Source: an uncultured Flavobacteriales bacterium
GTDB lineage: Bacteria; Bacteroidota; Bacteroidia; Flavobacteriales_D; Sanyastnellaceae
Direction: 5' to 3'
Assembly: GCA_937996585.1 (NCBI GenBank)
Contig: CALKUW010000036.1
Location: 1 to 12,583 of the forward strand
DNA length: 12,583 nt
Of this stretch, positions 1-6,914 are shown piece after piece (the first letter of the stretch is position 1; every line of letters starts with the position of its first letter). Under the pieces are notes generated by a model. That model was not told where the DNA came from and did not search any database. It was given only the letters and a program-made list of their open reading frames with translations. Made by a program: the position numbers and the translations under genes.

Positions 1-2133
1 CAGTTTCTCAAGCTGGTCCACTTGGACGCGGACTTCATCCATCAAAGGCTTGACCGTCATCGCATAAGCCTTCGCCTTGTCGTGCAGGCTGTCCATGTCG
101 TTGACCTTGGAGCGCTCCTTGCGGAGGGATTCCAAAGCCTCGTAAGTGGCGGACAGGCCGGCGGACAACTCCTCGAGAATGCCGTGCTGGGCGCGGGTCA
201 TGCCCTCCGCCTTCTTGTCGCCGTAGACGTCCATGAAACCCTGGATGTTCGCGAGCAGGTCGCCCTGGTAATCCATCACGGCAGGCAGCACCTGGTTGGT
301 GACCATGTCACCCAGCACCCGGGCCTCGATCTGCAGCTTCATCACGTAGTTCTCGAGCTCGACCTCCGTGCGGGCCCCGATTTCCTCGGCGCTCAGGACA
401 CCGAGCCCCTCGAAGAGCGCGACGGTTTCCTTGCGGTCCCAGACGGCCAGTGCACTCGGCGTATCGAGCAGATTGGAGAGTCCGCGCTTGGCGGCTTCAT
501 CGACCCACTCCTGACCGTAGCCGTTGCCCTCGAAACGGATGGACTTGCTGTCCTTGATGAGCTTCTGGATCTCCTTCAACAGGGCCTCGTCCTTCTTGTC
601 ACCCTTGGCGATGCGGGCATCGACGGCCTTCTTGAAGGCGTTGAGCTGCTCGGCCATGATGGTGTTGAGCACGGTCATCGGCACGGCGCAGTTCGCTGTG
701 CTGCCCACGGCGCGGAATTCGAACTTGTTGCCGGTGAAGGCGAACGGGGACGTCCGGTTCCGATCGGTGTTGTCGAGCAGCACCTCGGGAATGCGGCCGA
801 TCTCCAGCTTCACGGCGGTCTTCTCGTCCGGGCTCATCTTGCCCGCACTCACATTCTGCTCCACAGCGTCGAGCAATTCGGTCAGCTTCGAGCCGATGAA
901 GGCGGAAATGATGGCCGGAGGTGCCTCGTTGGCCCCCAGACGGTGGTCGTTTCCGGCACTGGCAATGGCCGCGCGCAGCACATCGGCGTGCTTGTGGATG
1001 GCGGCGATCGTGTTCACGAAGAAGGTCAGGAAGCGCAGGTTGGTCTTGGGGTTGACGCCGGGCTTCAGGAGGTTGACGCCGGTGTTCGTGCCCAGGGACC
1101 AGTTGTTGTGCTTGCCGGAACCATTCAGGCCGGCAAACGGCTTCTCGTGGAGGAGCACCCGGAAGTCGTGGCGCTGGGCCACGCGCTCCAACAAGTCCAT
1201 GAGGAGCAGGTTGTGGTCGTTGGCCAGGTTGGCCTCCTCGAAGACGGGAGCGACCTCGAACTGGTTCGGTGCCACCTCGTTGTGGCGGGTGGTGACCGGA
1301 ATGCCCAGTTTGTGGGCCTCGCACTCGAACTCCTGCATGAAGGCCATCACGCGGGGCGGAATGCTGCCGAAGTAGTTGTCGTCGAGCTGCTGGCCCTTGG
1401 CCGGGGCGGCGCCGAGCAGGGCGCGGCCGGTCTGGCTCAGGTCGGGGCGGGCGTTGTACAGGGCCTTGTCGACCAGGAAGTACTCCTGCTCCCATCCGAG
1501 GGTGGCCACCACCTTCGTGACGTTCTTGTCGAAGTACTGGCAGACGTCCGTCGCAGCCTTGTCCACAGCAGTAAGGGCCTTCAAGAGCGGCGCCTTATTG
1601 TCGAGGGACTGGCCGGTGTAGGCGATGAAGATGGTCGGGATGCACAGCGTCTGGCCCATCAGGAATGGCGGGCTGCTCGGGTCCCACAACGTGTAACCGC
1701 GGGCTTCGAAGGTCGAGCGGATGCCACCGTTCGGAAAGCTTGAGGCATCGGGCTCCTGCTGCACGAGCAAGCTGCCGTCGAAGCGCTCGATGGCGCCTCC
1801 GCGTCCGTCAGGCTGGATGAAGCTGTCGTGCTTCTCGGCCGTGCTGCCCGTCAACGGCTGGAACCAGTGCGTGTAGTGCGTGGCGCCGCGGGCCATGGCC
1901 CACTCCTTGAGCGCGCTGGCCACCTGGTCGGCGATCTTCCGGTCGATGCGGGTGCCGTCCACCATGGCGGACACGACGTGGTCGTAAGCCTCCTCCGTCA
2001 GGTATTCGCGCATGGCGCTCAACGTGAAGGCGAGGTCGCCATAGTATTCCGAGATCTTGGATGAAGGCGGCACGGTCGCCTTGGGTGCGCGCTCGAGGAC
2101 GTCCTCGATGGCGGTGATGCGGTAGGTTGACAT
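1..2133 (-). CDS. glnN: Type III glutamine synthetase GlnN, 3' end cut by window edge
   Basis: Cytoplasmic ATP-dependent ligase that makes glutamine from glutamate and ammonia. The minus frame is open for 711 codons from ATG at 2133 to the window edge, beginning MSTYRITAIEDVLERAP. Family hallmarks are in order: EQEYF at residues 215-219 (the glutamate-containing catalytic strand), an NEVAPNQFEVAPVFEEAN stretch, and the type III signature KPFAGLNGSGKHNNWSL at 331-347, followed by the long alpha-helical C-terminal region typical of GlnN rather than GlnA. The family is usually about 725-730 residues, so roughly 18 residues and the stop lie beyond the edge. No frameshift was found on reading the whole frame. 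The start is supported by AGGA five bases upstream and by a TAATTTTG promoter element about 20 bases upstream. The gene follows the PNGase-like gene on the same strand but appears to have its own promoter. No PII (glnB) or ammonium transporter gene is visible here. Confidence 0.96.
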   Translation of the reverse strand, partial: MSTYRITAIEDVLERAPKATVPPSSKISEYYGDLAFTLSAMREYLTEEAYDHVVSAMVDGTRIDRKIADQVASALKEWAMARGATHYTHWFQPLTGSTAEKHDSFIQPDGRGGAIERFDGSLLVQQEPDASSFPNGGIRSTFEARGYTLWDPSSPPFLMGQTLCIPTIFIAYTGQSLDNKAPLLKALTAVDKAATDVCQYFDKNVTKVVATLGWEQEYFLVDKALYNARPDLSQTGRALLGAAPAKGQQLDDNYFGSIPPRVMAFMQEFECEAHKLGIPVTTRHNEVAPNQFEVAPVFEEANLANDHNLLLMDLLERVAQRHDFRVLLHEKPFAGLNGSGKHNNWSLGTNTGVNLLKPGVNPKTNLRFLTFFVNTIAAIHKHADVLRAAIASAGNDHRLGANEAPPAIISAFIGSKLTELLDAVEQNVSAGKMSPDEKTAVKLEIGRIPEVLLDNTDRNRTSPFAFTGNKFEFRAVGSTANCAVPMTVLNTIMAEQLNAFKKAVDARIAKGDKKDEALLKEIQKLIKDSKSIRFEGNGYGQEWVDEAAKRGLSNLLDTPSALAVWDRKETVALFEGLGVLSAEEIGARTEVELENYVMKLQIEARVLGDMVTNQVLPAVMDYQGDLLANIQGFMDVYGDKKAEGMTRAQHGILEELSAGLSATYEALESLRKERSKVNDMDSLHDKAKAYAMTVKPLMDEVRVQVDQLEKL

Positions 2134-2154
2134 GATGTTCCTGTAACTGGAACG

Positions 2155-2162
2155 CAAAATTA
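2155..2162 (-). promoter_or_regulatory. Bacteroidota -7 promoter element for glnN
   Basis: On the minus strand this reads TAATTTTG, an exact match to the Bacteroidota -7 consensus TAnnTTTG. It ends 21 bases before the glnN ATG, which would give a leader of about 15 bases. I find no convincing TTTG/TTG -33 element at 19-21 bases. The nearest TTTTG is only 14 bases upstream, inside a hairpin. The -7 match is seen in the sequence and promoter activity is inferred. Confidence 0.55.
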
Positions 2163-2170
2163 TGCCGTCC

Positions 2171-2188
2171 CCTCCTCAAAAGAGGGGG
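2171..2188. repeat. Short hairpin-forming inverted repeat upstream of glnN
   Basis: A 7-base-pair stem (CCTCCTC-type arm against GAGGGGG, with one G-T wobble) closes a four-A loop on the plus strand. It lies directly upstream of the glnN -7 element, so it would sit in the promoter spacer or -33 area and not in the mRNA. It could be an operator or part of the terminating structure of the upstream gene. Confidence 0.4.
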
Positions 2189-2191
2189 TTA

Positions 2192-2220
2192 TCACCGAAA
2201 AAAAACCCCTTTTTTCGTGA
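2192..2220. repeat. A/T-tract palindrome in the gap between the PNGase-like gene and glnN
   Basis: The arms TCACCGAAAAAA and TTTTTTCGTGA pair over 11 positions with one unpaired C, around the loop AACCCC. The central A and T tracts make this look like a bidirectional terminator-like element, but the GC part of the stem is weak. Its position fits a transcription stop for the gene ending at 2298, or a DNA-level regulatory palindrome. Confidence 0.4.
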
Positions 2221-2234
2221 GTGACCTGATTTCA

Positions 2235-2281
2235 GAGGGGGTTTTATGTGAAAAAGTGGAGTTTTCCTACTTCACCCCCTC
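2235..2281. repeat. Long inverted repeat, possible 3' end structure of the PNGase-like gene
   Basis: GAGGGGGT at 2235-2242 pairs perfectly with ACCCCCTC at 2274-2281. The 31-base interior can pair further (GTGAA/TTCAC and GGA/TCC segments), giving a branched or bulged hairpin. On the minus strand it begins 17 bases after the stop codon at 2298, so it may act as a weak terminator or an mRNA 3' end stabiliser. No uridine run directly follows it. Confidence 0.4.
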
Positions 2282-2297
2282 CCTTTTGGCCCCGAAA

Positions 2298-5200
2298 TCA
2301 GAAAATGACCACCTTTTTTCGGATCGCCGTGCCTGGTTGACTCAAGGTGAGCACGTGAACCCCTGCCGGAAGTCCATCAAGCGGAATGCGCCCCCGGACC
2401 GTTTTGCCTTCAAGGGCCTGCCCTTCGCCCCTGCGCACTTCCCGTCCTGCCGCATCGCGCAACGACCAGGCATACCTCCCTTGCCAACCCGACAGTGAGA
2501 AATGCACCTCATCCGATGCGGGATTGGGATAGACCATCACCTCACCTGCGGGAGCGGGTGCCGGCTCGATGCTGTTCACCAGGTTGGTCTCGAAGTGGAA
2601 GTTGTGGACGATGGACTTGCCGAAGTCCGGTTCGAAGGTGATCCAGTTGCCCCCCACCTTTCGGAGACGTACGAAACCGCTGCCGTCGTTGTTGGCCCAG
2701 AAACTGATGCCGTCGTCATCGAAATCGAGGAACTCGAAGGTGTAGCAGCCCTGGTTCAGATAAACGGTGTCGCGGTATTGGGTGTTGGCTTCGGGATAGG
2801 TCCGTTCGAAATAGACGGTGCCATCCTGGTGCGTCAGCTTGGCGCTGTTCTCCCAGGGGGTTGAATTGGTGCGAACGAAAATGATGAGGCGGTTGTCGTC
2901 CTCGTCGCCCGGGTCCTCCATGTAGGTGTAGGTGGGCGGACGGCGGAACGTGCTCCTCACCTCGTCGTTCCACGCCACCTCGTCGGTGCCGCCGTTGGGT
3001 GCCGACACCCGTGCGATGAAGGTCAGGTCCTCCTCGTCATCGCCATCCCAGAGGTTGGCATCGAGGGCCACGAGGTCCACCACTTCCTCCTCGAGGAAGC
3101 CGAGCTCGCCCGTCCACGTGACCGACTGCAGGTTGTCGGCCAGGCCGAAGGTGATGGTGCAGGAGGTCAAGGGGGTGCTGCCGCTGTTCCGCAGCAGGAC
3201 CTGGGGCTTGTCGCAGATGGGGTTTGTGCGCGACGACAGTTTGGAGCCGTTGGGCGCGATGACCTCTACGATCTCCGCATCGAGGGCGTGGTTTGGTGCG
3301 CCATAGGCGACGATCTGCCCCTCGAAGCGGTAGTTGCCGTCGGGGTCGTAGTCGATGTCGTAGTCCACCGTGAAGGGCGCATCGCCGGATACGAGGGGCG
3401 TCAACTCCATGTCCCGCGTCTCGGTCGGGGCGCCAGGACACCAGCCGGCCCGATCGTAAATCCAGGTTCCGCCCTGCGGGAAAAGCGCATTGTCCCCGCA
3501 CTCCTGCATGATCTCCCAGGACCACTGCTCCTCGCCATTGACCTTCACCTTGTGCGTGTTGTAACAGAATTCCGCGCAATTGTTGCCGCTGCCGAAGCCG
3601 TGGCCGGAGGCGCGGGTCTTCAGGCGCCACATCTCCTCGCCGGGGCCGGGGGTGTATTCGTGGTCGACGATGTTCACGTCGAAATTGGCGAGGCCATACT
3701 GGCCCTTCCAGAAGGCTTCCATCCCGAGGACATCCCGTGCGGGCGCGCCTTCGATGACGTGGAATTTGAGGTCCAGGAGCTCTTGCCAGTTGCCCGCCTG
3801 CAATTCGACACTGTCGCGCAGCAGGTGCATGTAGTCGGTCACGTCGTATTTCCAGGTCCAACCGTCGTCTCCGAGGTCCAGGCCGATGCCGTAGGGCGTG
3901 ATGAACCGGTACAGCTCGTAACGGTCGATGACCTCGAACGGCACACCGAAATAGTCGAGGGTGTCGCTGAGCAGCTCCGTGACCTCTCCGGGGATGGGAT
4001 GGAAGATGGTGTCGCCGAAGATGAACAGTTCGTAGGTCTCGCCGGGTGCGTAGTGATAGGTCAGGTCCGTCATGACCACGCCGTTGCCCTCGACCTCCCA
4101 GGTAGAGAGGCTCAAGGGCGCCACCGGACGCAGGTCGAGGATGGACCCATCGGCGACCAGTTCCATGTAGGAGCCCCGTCCGAAACCGGCGTGCGGGCGC
4201 AGGTTGTCCGCGAGGCCCTTGGCCTGCTCGCGCGCAGGCGTGGTGCGCCGCAGGGTGCTGCCGTGGTGCAGGCCCGGGCTGCCCCCGGGCTTGTGGTTGA
4301 CCTCTTCGGTGCCGTTGGCGCCGTCGAACCGGTAATCGACCAGCAGGTCATCCCAATCGGGGTGAAACGCGGTGGGCTGCCGGTTCATCCAGGAGGCGAT
4401 GGTCTCTCCGCTGAGCGCCTTGCCCCATATGCGGAAGTCGTCCACGCGTCCATTGTAGCGGAGGTTGCCATTACCGGAAGCCCCGAGGTTCATTTTGACA
4501 ATGCCCTCGATGGGGTTGTCCTTGTTCGTTCCGCTGTGGAAGAGCACGCCGTTGAGGTACATCTCCATCAAGCCGGTGGCGGCGTTCTTCACGAAGGCCC
4601 AGTGGTTCCATCGCCCTTCATAGTCCTGGGTCTGGGCCTGCTGGTCGATGCGGTCGTATCCACCGTCCCATCCGCAGTCCCAGTAGACGCGCCCGTTGCC
4701 CCACGGCAGGTGCACGTTGACCACCCGCTGCCCTGCGGCATTGATGCCCTCGAACAAGGTGCCGTTCTGCGGTTGGCTTTCGGGGTCACCGTACACCCAG
4801 CATTCGACGGTGATCTCTTGGGAGAGGCCCTGAAGGTCATCGGCATCCACTTCAATCCGGTCGGGCGCAGTGAAGACCACCTCTCCGTCCGACAGGCCGG
4901 ACACCCACCCCTTTCCGTTGGCACTGGAGGCCATGGCGAATCCATCGTTGAGGCCATCCGTGGCCACCTCGACATCCTCGAGGGCAAACTCCAGCACCAG
5001 GTTGCTGGTACCGTCCCAGGCGATCGGCGGTGACAGGCGTATGGAAAGGCTGTCTTCGAATTGCCATGTGGAGACTCCGTATTGATAGGCCGTATTGGGC
5101 AAGTCGATGAATCCGGTCAACGCGGTGTCTGCAGTCAAGCCCCACTTCAGGTCCATCCGCCGCGCGTCGGCCTCGCCGGCCATCATGGGAATCCACAGAC

Positions 5201-5783
5201 GGTCGATGCTCCCCGCACCGAGCGGGGCCAGCTCATCTGCCGTCCAGAGGTATTGGGCCCGCTTGGCCGCTGCCGGCTCGAACAGCGGGGAAACAAAATC
5301 GATGCCGCCGGGGTGAACCGTGGCCTCCTCCAGGACGGCATCGACGATGTACTGCGCTGCAGGGAGGTAAACGGTGTCCTGGATGTTCGGCACATAGGGC
5401 ACGACCTCTGCCGTATCGAAGGGGGCATCCGCGAGGAGCTGAAGCGGGTGCTGCAATGCGGCGCTGTCCAACAAGCCCGTGTGGTCGAAGAGGTAGGTAT
5501 AGCTCAAATAGTCCCACTCGCCGCACGGATAGCCGAGGTTGCCCGCCGTACCGTCCTCAAAGCACTTGAGGGTGTACTCCATGATGACCTTGCCGTATTC
5601 GACACCATTGTCGGAGGCCGGGAATTCAAACCACCGGCGACCGGGGCTGTCATAGGCCGTAGACGGATTGTTTTGGGCTTCGAAGGTGTAGGTCTGAACC
5701 GTGGTCGTGTCGGCCCAGCTGATCAAGGGAATGCAGGACAGGAACAGCAGGGGCGCGGTCACGCGGAGGACAGGCTGAATCAT
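2298..5783 (-). CDS. Secreted PNGase F-related N-glycanase with inserted laminin-G-like domain and T9SS sorting domain
   Basis: A predicted exported protein of 1161 residues related to peptide-N4-(N-acetyl-glucosaminyl)asparagine amidase F, which removes N-glycans from glycoproteins. A signal peptide covers residues 1-24 (hydrophobic PLLFLSCIPLISWA, then D). A first PNGase F segment at about 35-100 holds YPCGEWD, matching the catalytic Asp60 region. A LamG/concanavalin-like module lies at about 325-460. The PNGase F match resumes at about 555-860 with RFITPYGIG (626-634), NCAEFC (735-740, equivalent of Glu206) and DRAGWCPG (777-784). All six PNGase F disulfide cysteines have counterparts (74/87, 736/740, 762/782). 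The equivalent of Glu118 appears to be Gly664, so activity is uncertain. An Ig-like stretch follows at about 860-950, then a DDDG module at about 1010-1068 and a sorting domain with VYPNPASDEVHF at about 1084-1095. I chose ATG at 5783 over a TTG two codons upstream because the signal peptide is complete from the ATG. Confidence 0.9.
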   Translation of the reverse strand: MIQPVLRVTAPLLFLSCIPLISWADTTTVQTYTFEAQNNPSTAYDSPGRRWFEFPASDNGVEYGKVIMEYTLKCFEDGTAGNLGYPCGEWDYLSYTYLFDHTGLLDSAALQHPLQLLADAPFDTAEVVPYVPNIQDTVYLPAAQYIVDAVLEEATVHPGGIDFVSPLFEPAAAKRAQYLWTADELAPLGAGSIDRLWIPMMAGEADARRMDLKWGLTADTALTGFIDLPNTAYQYGVSTWQFEDSLSIRLSPPIAWDGTSNLVLEFALEDVEVATDGLNDGFAMASSANGKGWVSGLSDGEVVFTAPDRIEVDADDLQGLSQEITVECWVYGDPESQPQNGTLFEGINAAGQRVVNVHLPWGNGRVYWDCGWDGGYDRIDQQAQTQDYEGRWNHWAFVKNAATGLMEMYLNGVLFHSGTNKDNPIEGIVKMNLGASGNGNLRYNGRVDDFRIWGKALSGETIASWMNRQPTAFHPDWDDLLVDYRFDGANGTEEVNHKPGGSPGLHHGSTLRRTTPAREQAKGLADNLRPHAGFGRGSYMELVADGSILDLRPVAPLSLSTWEVEGNGVVMTDLTYHYAPGETYELFIFGDTIFHPIPGEVTELLSDTLDYFGVPFEVIDRYELYRFITPYGIGLDLGDDGWTWKYDVTDYMHLLRDSVELQAGNWQELLDLKFHVIEGAPARDVLGMEAFWKGQYGLANFDVNIVDHEYTPGPGEEMWRLKTRASGHGFGSGNNCAEFCYNTHKVKVNGEEQWSWEIMQECGDNALFPQGGTWIYDRAGWCPGAPTETRDMELTPLVSGDAPFTVDYDIDYDPDGNYRFEGQIVAYGAPNHALDAEIVEVIAPNGSKLSSRTNPICDKPQVLLRNSGSTPLTSCTITFGLADNLQSVTWTGELGFLEEEVVDLVALDANLWDGDDEEDLTFIARVSAPNGGTDEVAWNDEVRSTFRRPPTYTYMEDPGDEDDNRLIIFVRTNSTPWENSAKLTHQDGTVYFERTYPEANTQYRDTVYLNQGCYTFEFLDFDDDGISFWANNDGSGFVRLRKVGGNWITFEPDFGKSIVHNFHFETNLVNSIEPAPAPAGEVMVYPNPASDEVHFSLSGWQGRYAWSLRDAAGREVRRGEGQALEGKTVRGRIPLDGLPAGVHVLTLSQPGTAIRKKVVIF

Positions 5784-5786
5784 GGG

Positions 5787-5816
5787 CAAAAGTTAAGCCC
5801 GCATGAAATCTTGCAA
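5787..5816 (-). promoter_or_regulatory. Candidate promoter of the PNGase-like gene
   Basis: On the minus strand TTG (5816-5814) is followed after 18 bases by TAACTTTTG (5795-5787). This resembles a Bacteroidota promoter (TTG about 19 bases from TAnnTTTG), but with one extra base between TA and TTTG. It ends only three bases before the ATG at 5783, so the transcript would be nearly leaderless. The promoter call is tentative. Confidence 0.35.
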
Positions 5817-5838
5817 TCGTCTAGATACGTGGGTGGTG

Positions 5839-5852
5839 GCATATCGGTATGC
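5839..5852. repeat. Small inverted repeat in the divergent promoter region
   Basis: A perfect GCATA - TCGG - TATGC inverted repeat lies two bases upstream of the -7 element of the plus-strand ligase gene. Its position would suit a repressor operator. The arms are only five bases, so chance occurrence is quite possible. Confidence 0.25.
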
Positions 5853-5854
5853 GC

Positions 5855-5862
5855 TATTTTTG
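5855..5862 (+). promoter_or_regulatory. Bacteroidota -7 promoter element for the ligase/peptidase operon
   Basis: TATTTTTG matches TAnnTTTG exactly and ends 22 bases before ATG 5885, giving an expected leader of about 16 bases. The element lies downstream of the alternative ATG at 5849, so it argues that translation begins at 5885. No clear -33 TTG is present at the expected distance. Confidence 0.55.
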
Positions 5863-5884
5863 CACGCCTTTTTTTCGTTTCGCC

Positions 5885-6913
5885 ATGAACATCTTGTTCA
5901 TCATGTACCCGTGGGAGCGGGTGCATCCCGAATCCGACAGCACGCTGCGCCTCATCCATGAGTGCGTGCACCGCGGACACCAGGTCGCCCTCACAACGGG
6001 CGCCAACCTCACCATCCGGGACTCGGTTACCATGTCCTTCTGCCGCGTCATCGAAAAGCGCGTCAAGGTCAGTCAGTCCGCCAGGACCTGGTACAAACAG
6101 GTCTCCTTCAACGAGCAGATGCTGCCGCTCGCGGGCTTCGACGCCATCTTCATGCGGTCGGATCCGCCCTTGGACAGTCTGGTCCTGAACTTCCTCGACT
6201 CGGTGAAGAACCACGTATTCGTGGTCAACGACGTCCAGGGTCTGCGCGAGGCCAACAACAAGCTGTACACTGCCGCCTTCTACGATCCGTCGAACCAGAT
6301 CATCCCCAAGACCTTCGTCTCGAAGAACAAGGAATACCTGAAGCGCGTCATCGCAGACAGCTCGGCCAAGAAGATGATTATGAAGCCGCTCAATGGCTTC
6401 GGTGGCAGCGGGGTCATCGTCATCGAACCCGATGCACACCAGAACGTGAGCTCCCTGCTCGACTTCTACATCGACGGCCGGGGCGAATCCAACTACGTCA
6501 TCCTGCAGGATTATGTGGAAGGAGCCGAAAAGGGCGATGTCCGGGTCATGATGCTGCAGGGTGAGCCCATTGGGGCCATGCGCCGGGTGCCAAATGAGAA
6601 TGACCCGCGCTCGAATGTGCACGCCGGCGGCCGCGTCGAAAAGCACAAATTGACGCGCGAGGAGCGCCGCGTGTGCAAGATGATCGGCCCGAAACTGGTC
6701 GCAGACGGTCTGTACTTCGTCGGCCTCGACATCATCGGCGGCAAACTCATCGAGGTCAATGTGCTCTCCCCCGGCGGCATCGTGAACATCAACCGATTGA
6801 ACAAGGTGCGCCTGCAGAAGCGCATCATCGACTGGTTGGAGGACACGGTCGCCTTCCGCGAGATGGATTCGCAGCGCCGACTCGAGTTCCGCAACACCGT
6901 CGAGAACGCCTGA
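5885..6913 (+). CDS. gshB: Glutathione synthetase-like ATP-grasp ligase
   Basis: An ATP-dependent carboxylate-amine ligase of 342 residues, cytoplasmic, with colinear similarity to bacterial GshB (about 315-320 residues) over nearly its whole length. Visible matches are the N-terminal MNILFIMYPWERVHPESDS, MRSDPP at 90-95, VVNDVQGLREANNKLYTA at 113-130, the ATP-grasp glycine loop MKPLNGFGGSGV at 166-177, KGDVRV at 216-221, RSNVHAGGR at 242-250, and GLDIIGGKLIEVNVLSP at 280-296. The last of these carries the metal-binding Glu290 and Asn292. Translation from ATG 5885 fits the family N-terminus and the promoter at 5855; an in-frame ATG at 5849 would add 12 unmatched residues. It is followed after one base by the FGase-QEGLA gene, so the two are almost certainly co-transcribed. 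No gshA (glutamate-cysteine ligase) is in the window and many Bacteroidota lack glutathione, so the true product may be another gamma-glutamyl or peptide-like compound. The symbol denotes homology, not proven glutathione synthesis. Confidence 0.9.
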   Translation: MNILFIMYPWERVHPESDSTLRLIHECVHRGHQVALTTGANLTIRDSVTMSFCRVIEKRVKVSQSARTWYKQVSFNEQMLPLAGFDAIFMRSDPPLDSLVLNFLDSVKNHVFVVNDVQGLREANNKLYTAAFYDPSNQIIPKTFVSKNKEYLKRVIADSSAKKMIMKPLNGFGGSGVIVIEPDAHQNVSSLLDFYIDGRGESNYVILQDYVEGAEKGDVRVMMLQGEPIGAMRRVPNENDPRSNVHAGGRVEKHKLTREERRVCKMIGPKLVADGLYFVGLDIIGGKLIEVNVLSPGGIVNINRLNKVRLQKRIIDWLEDTVAFREMDSQRRLEFRNTVENA

Positions 6914-6914
6914 G

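Noticed and set aside
22..1743. A 573-codon plus-strand open frame antisense to glnN
   Set aside because: The minus strand encodes an intact GlnN with all family motifs across the same bases. The plus-strand translation is rich in Val, Gly, Leu, Glu and His with no recognisable motif, the usual mirror of GC-rich codon usage.
2134..2220. Possible riboswitch or attenuator in a glnN leader
   Set aside because: The best glnN promoter element (2155-2162) lies downstream of the hairpins, leaving a leader of only about 15 bases, too short for a riboswitch.
2217..2498. A 93-codon plus-strand open frame beginning in the gap before glnN
   Set aside because: Most of it overlaps the 3' end of the PNGase-like gene including the sorting domain, no motif is seen, and it crosses the inverted repeats.
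3288..5033. A 581-codon plus-strand open frame inside the PNGase-like gene
   Set aside because: It is antisense to a recognisable PNGase F/LamG coding frame and its translation shows the same Val/Gly/His/Asp shadow composition. No promoter or start context supports it.
5767..5783. Possible lipoprotein signal (LFLSC) in the PNGase-like protein
   Set aside because: The residues before Cys17 (F-L-S) fit the lipobox poorly, the hydrophobic core continues beyond the cysteine to a better signal peptidase I site (SWA-D), and the protein carries a T9SS sorting domain.
5849..5884. Upstream ATG that would extend the ligase by 12 residues
   Set aside because: The added residues do not match the GshB N-terminus and the ATG lies upstream of the TATTTTTG promoter element, so the transcript would not contain it.
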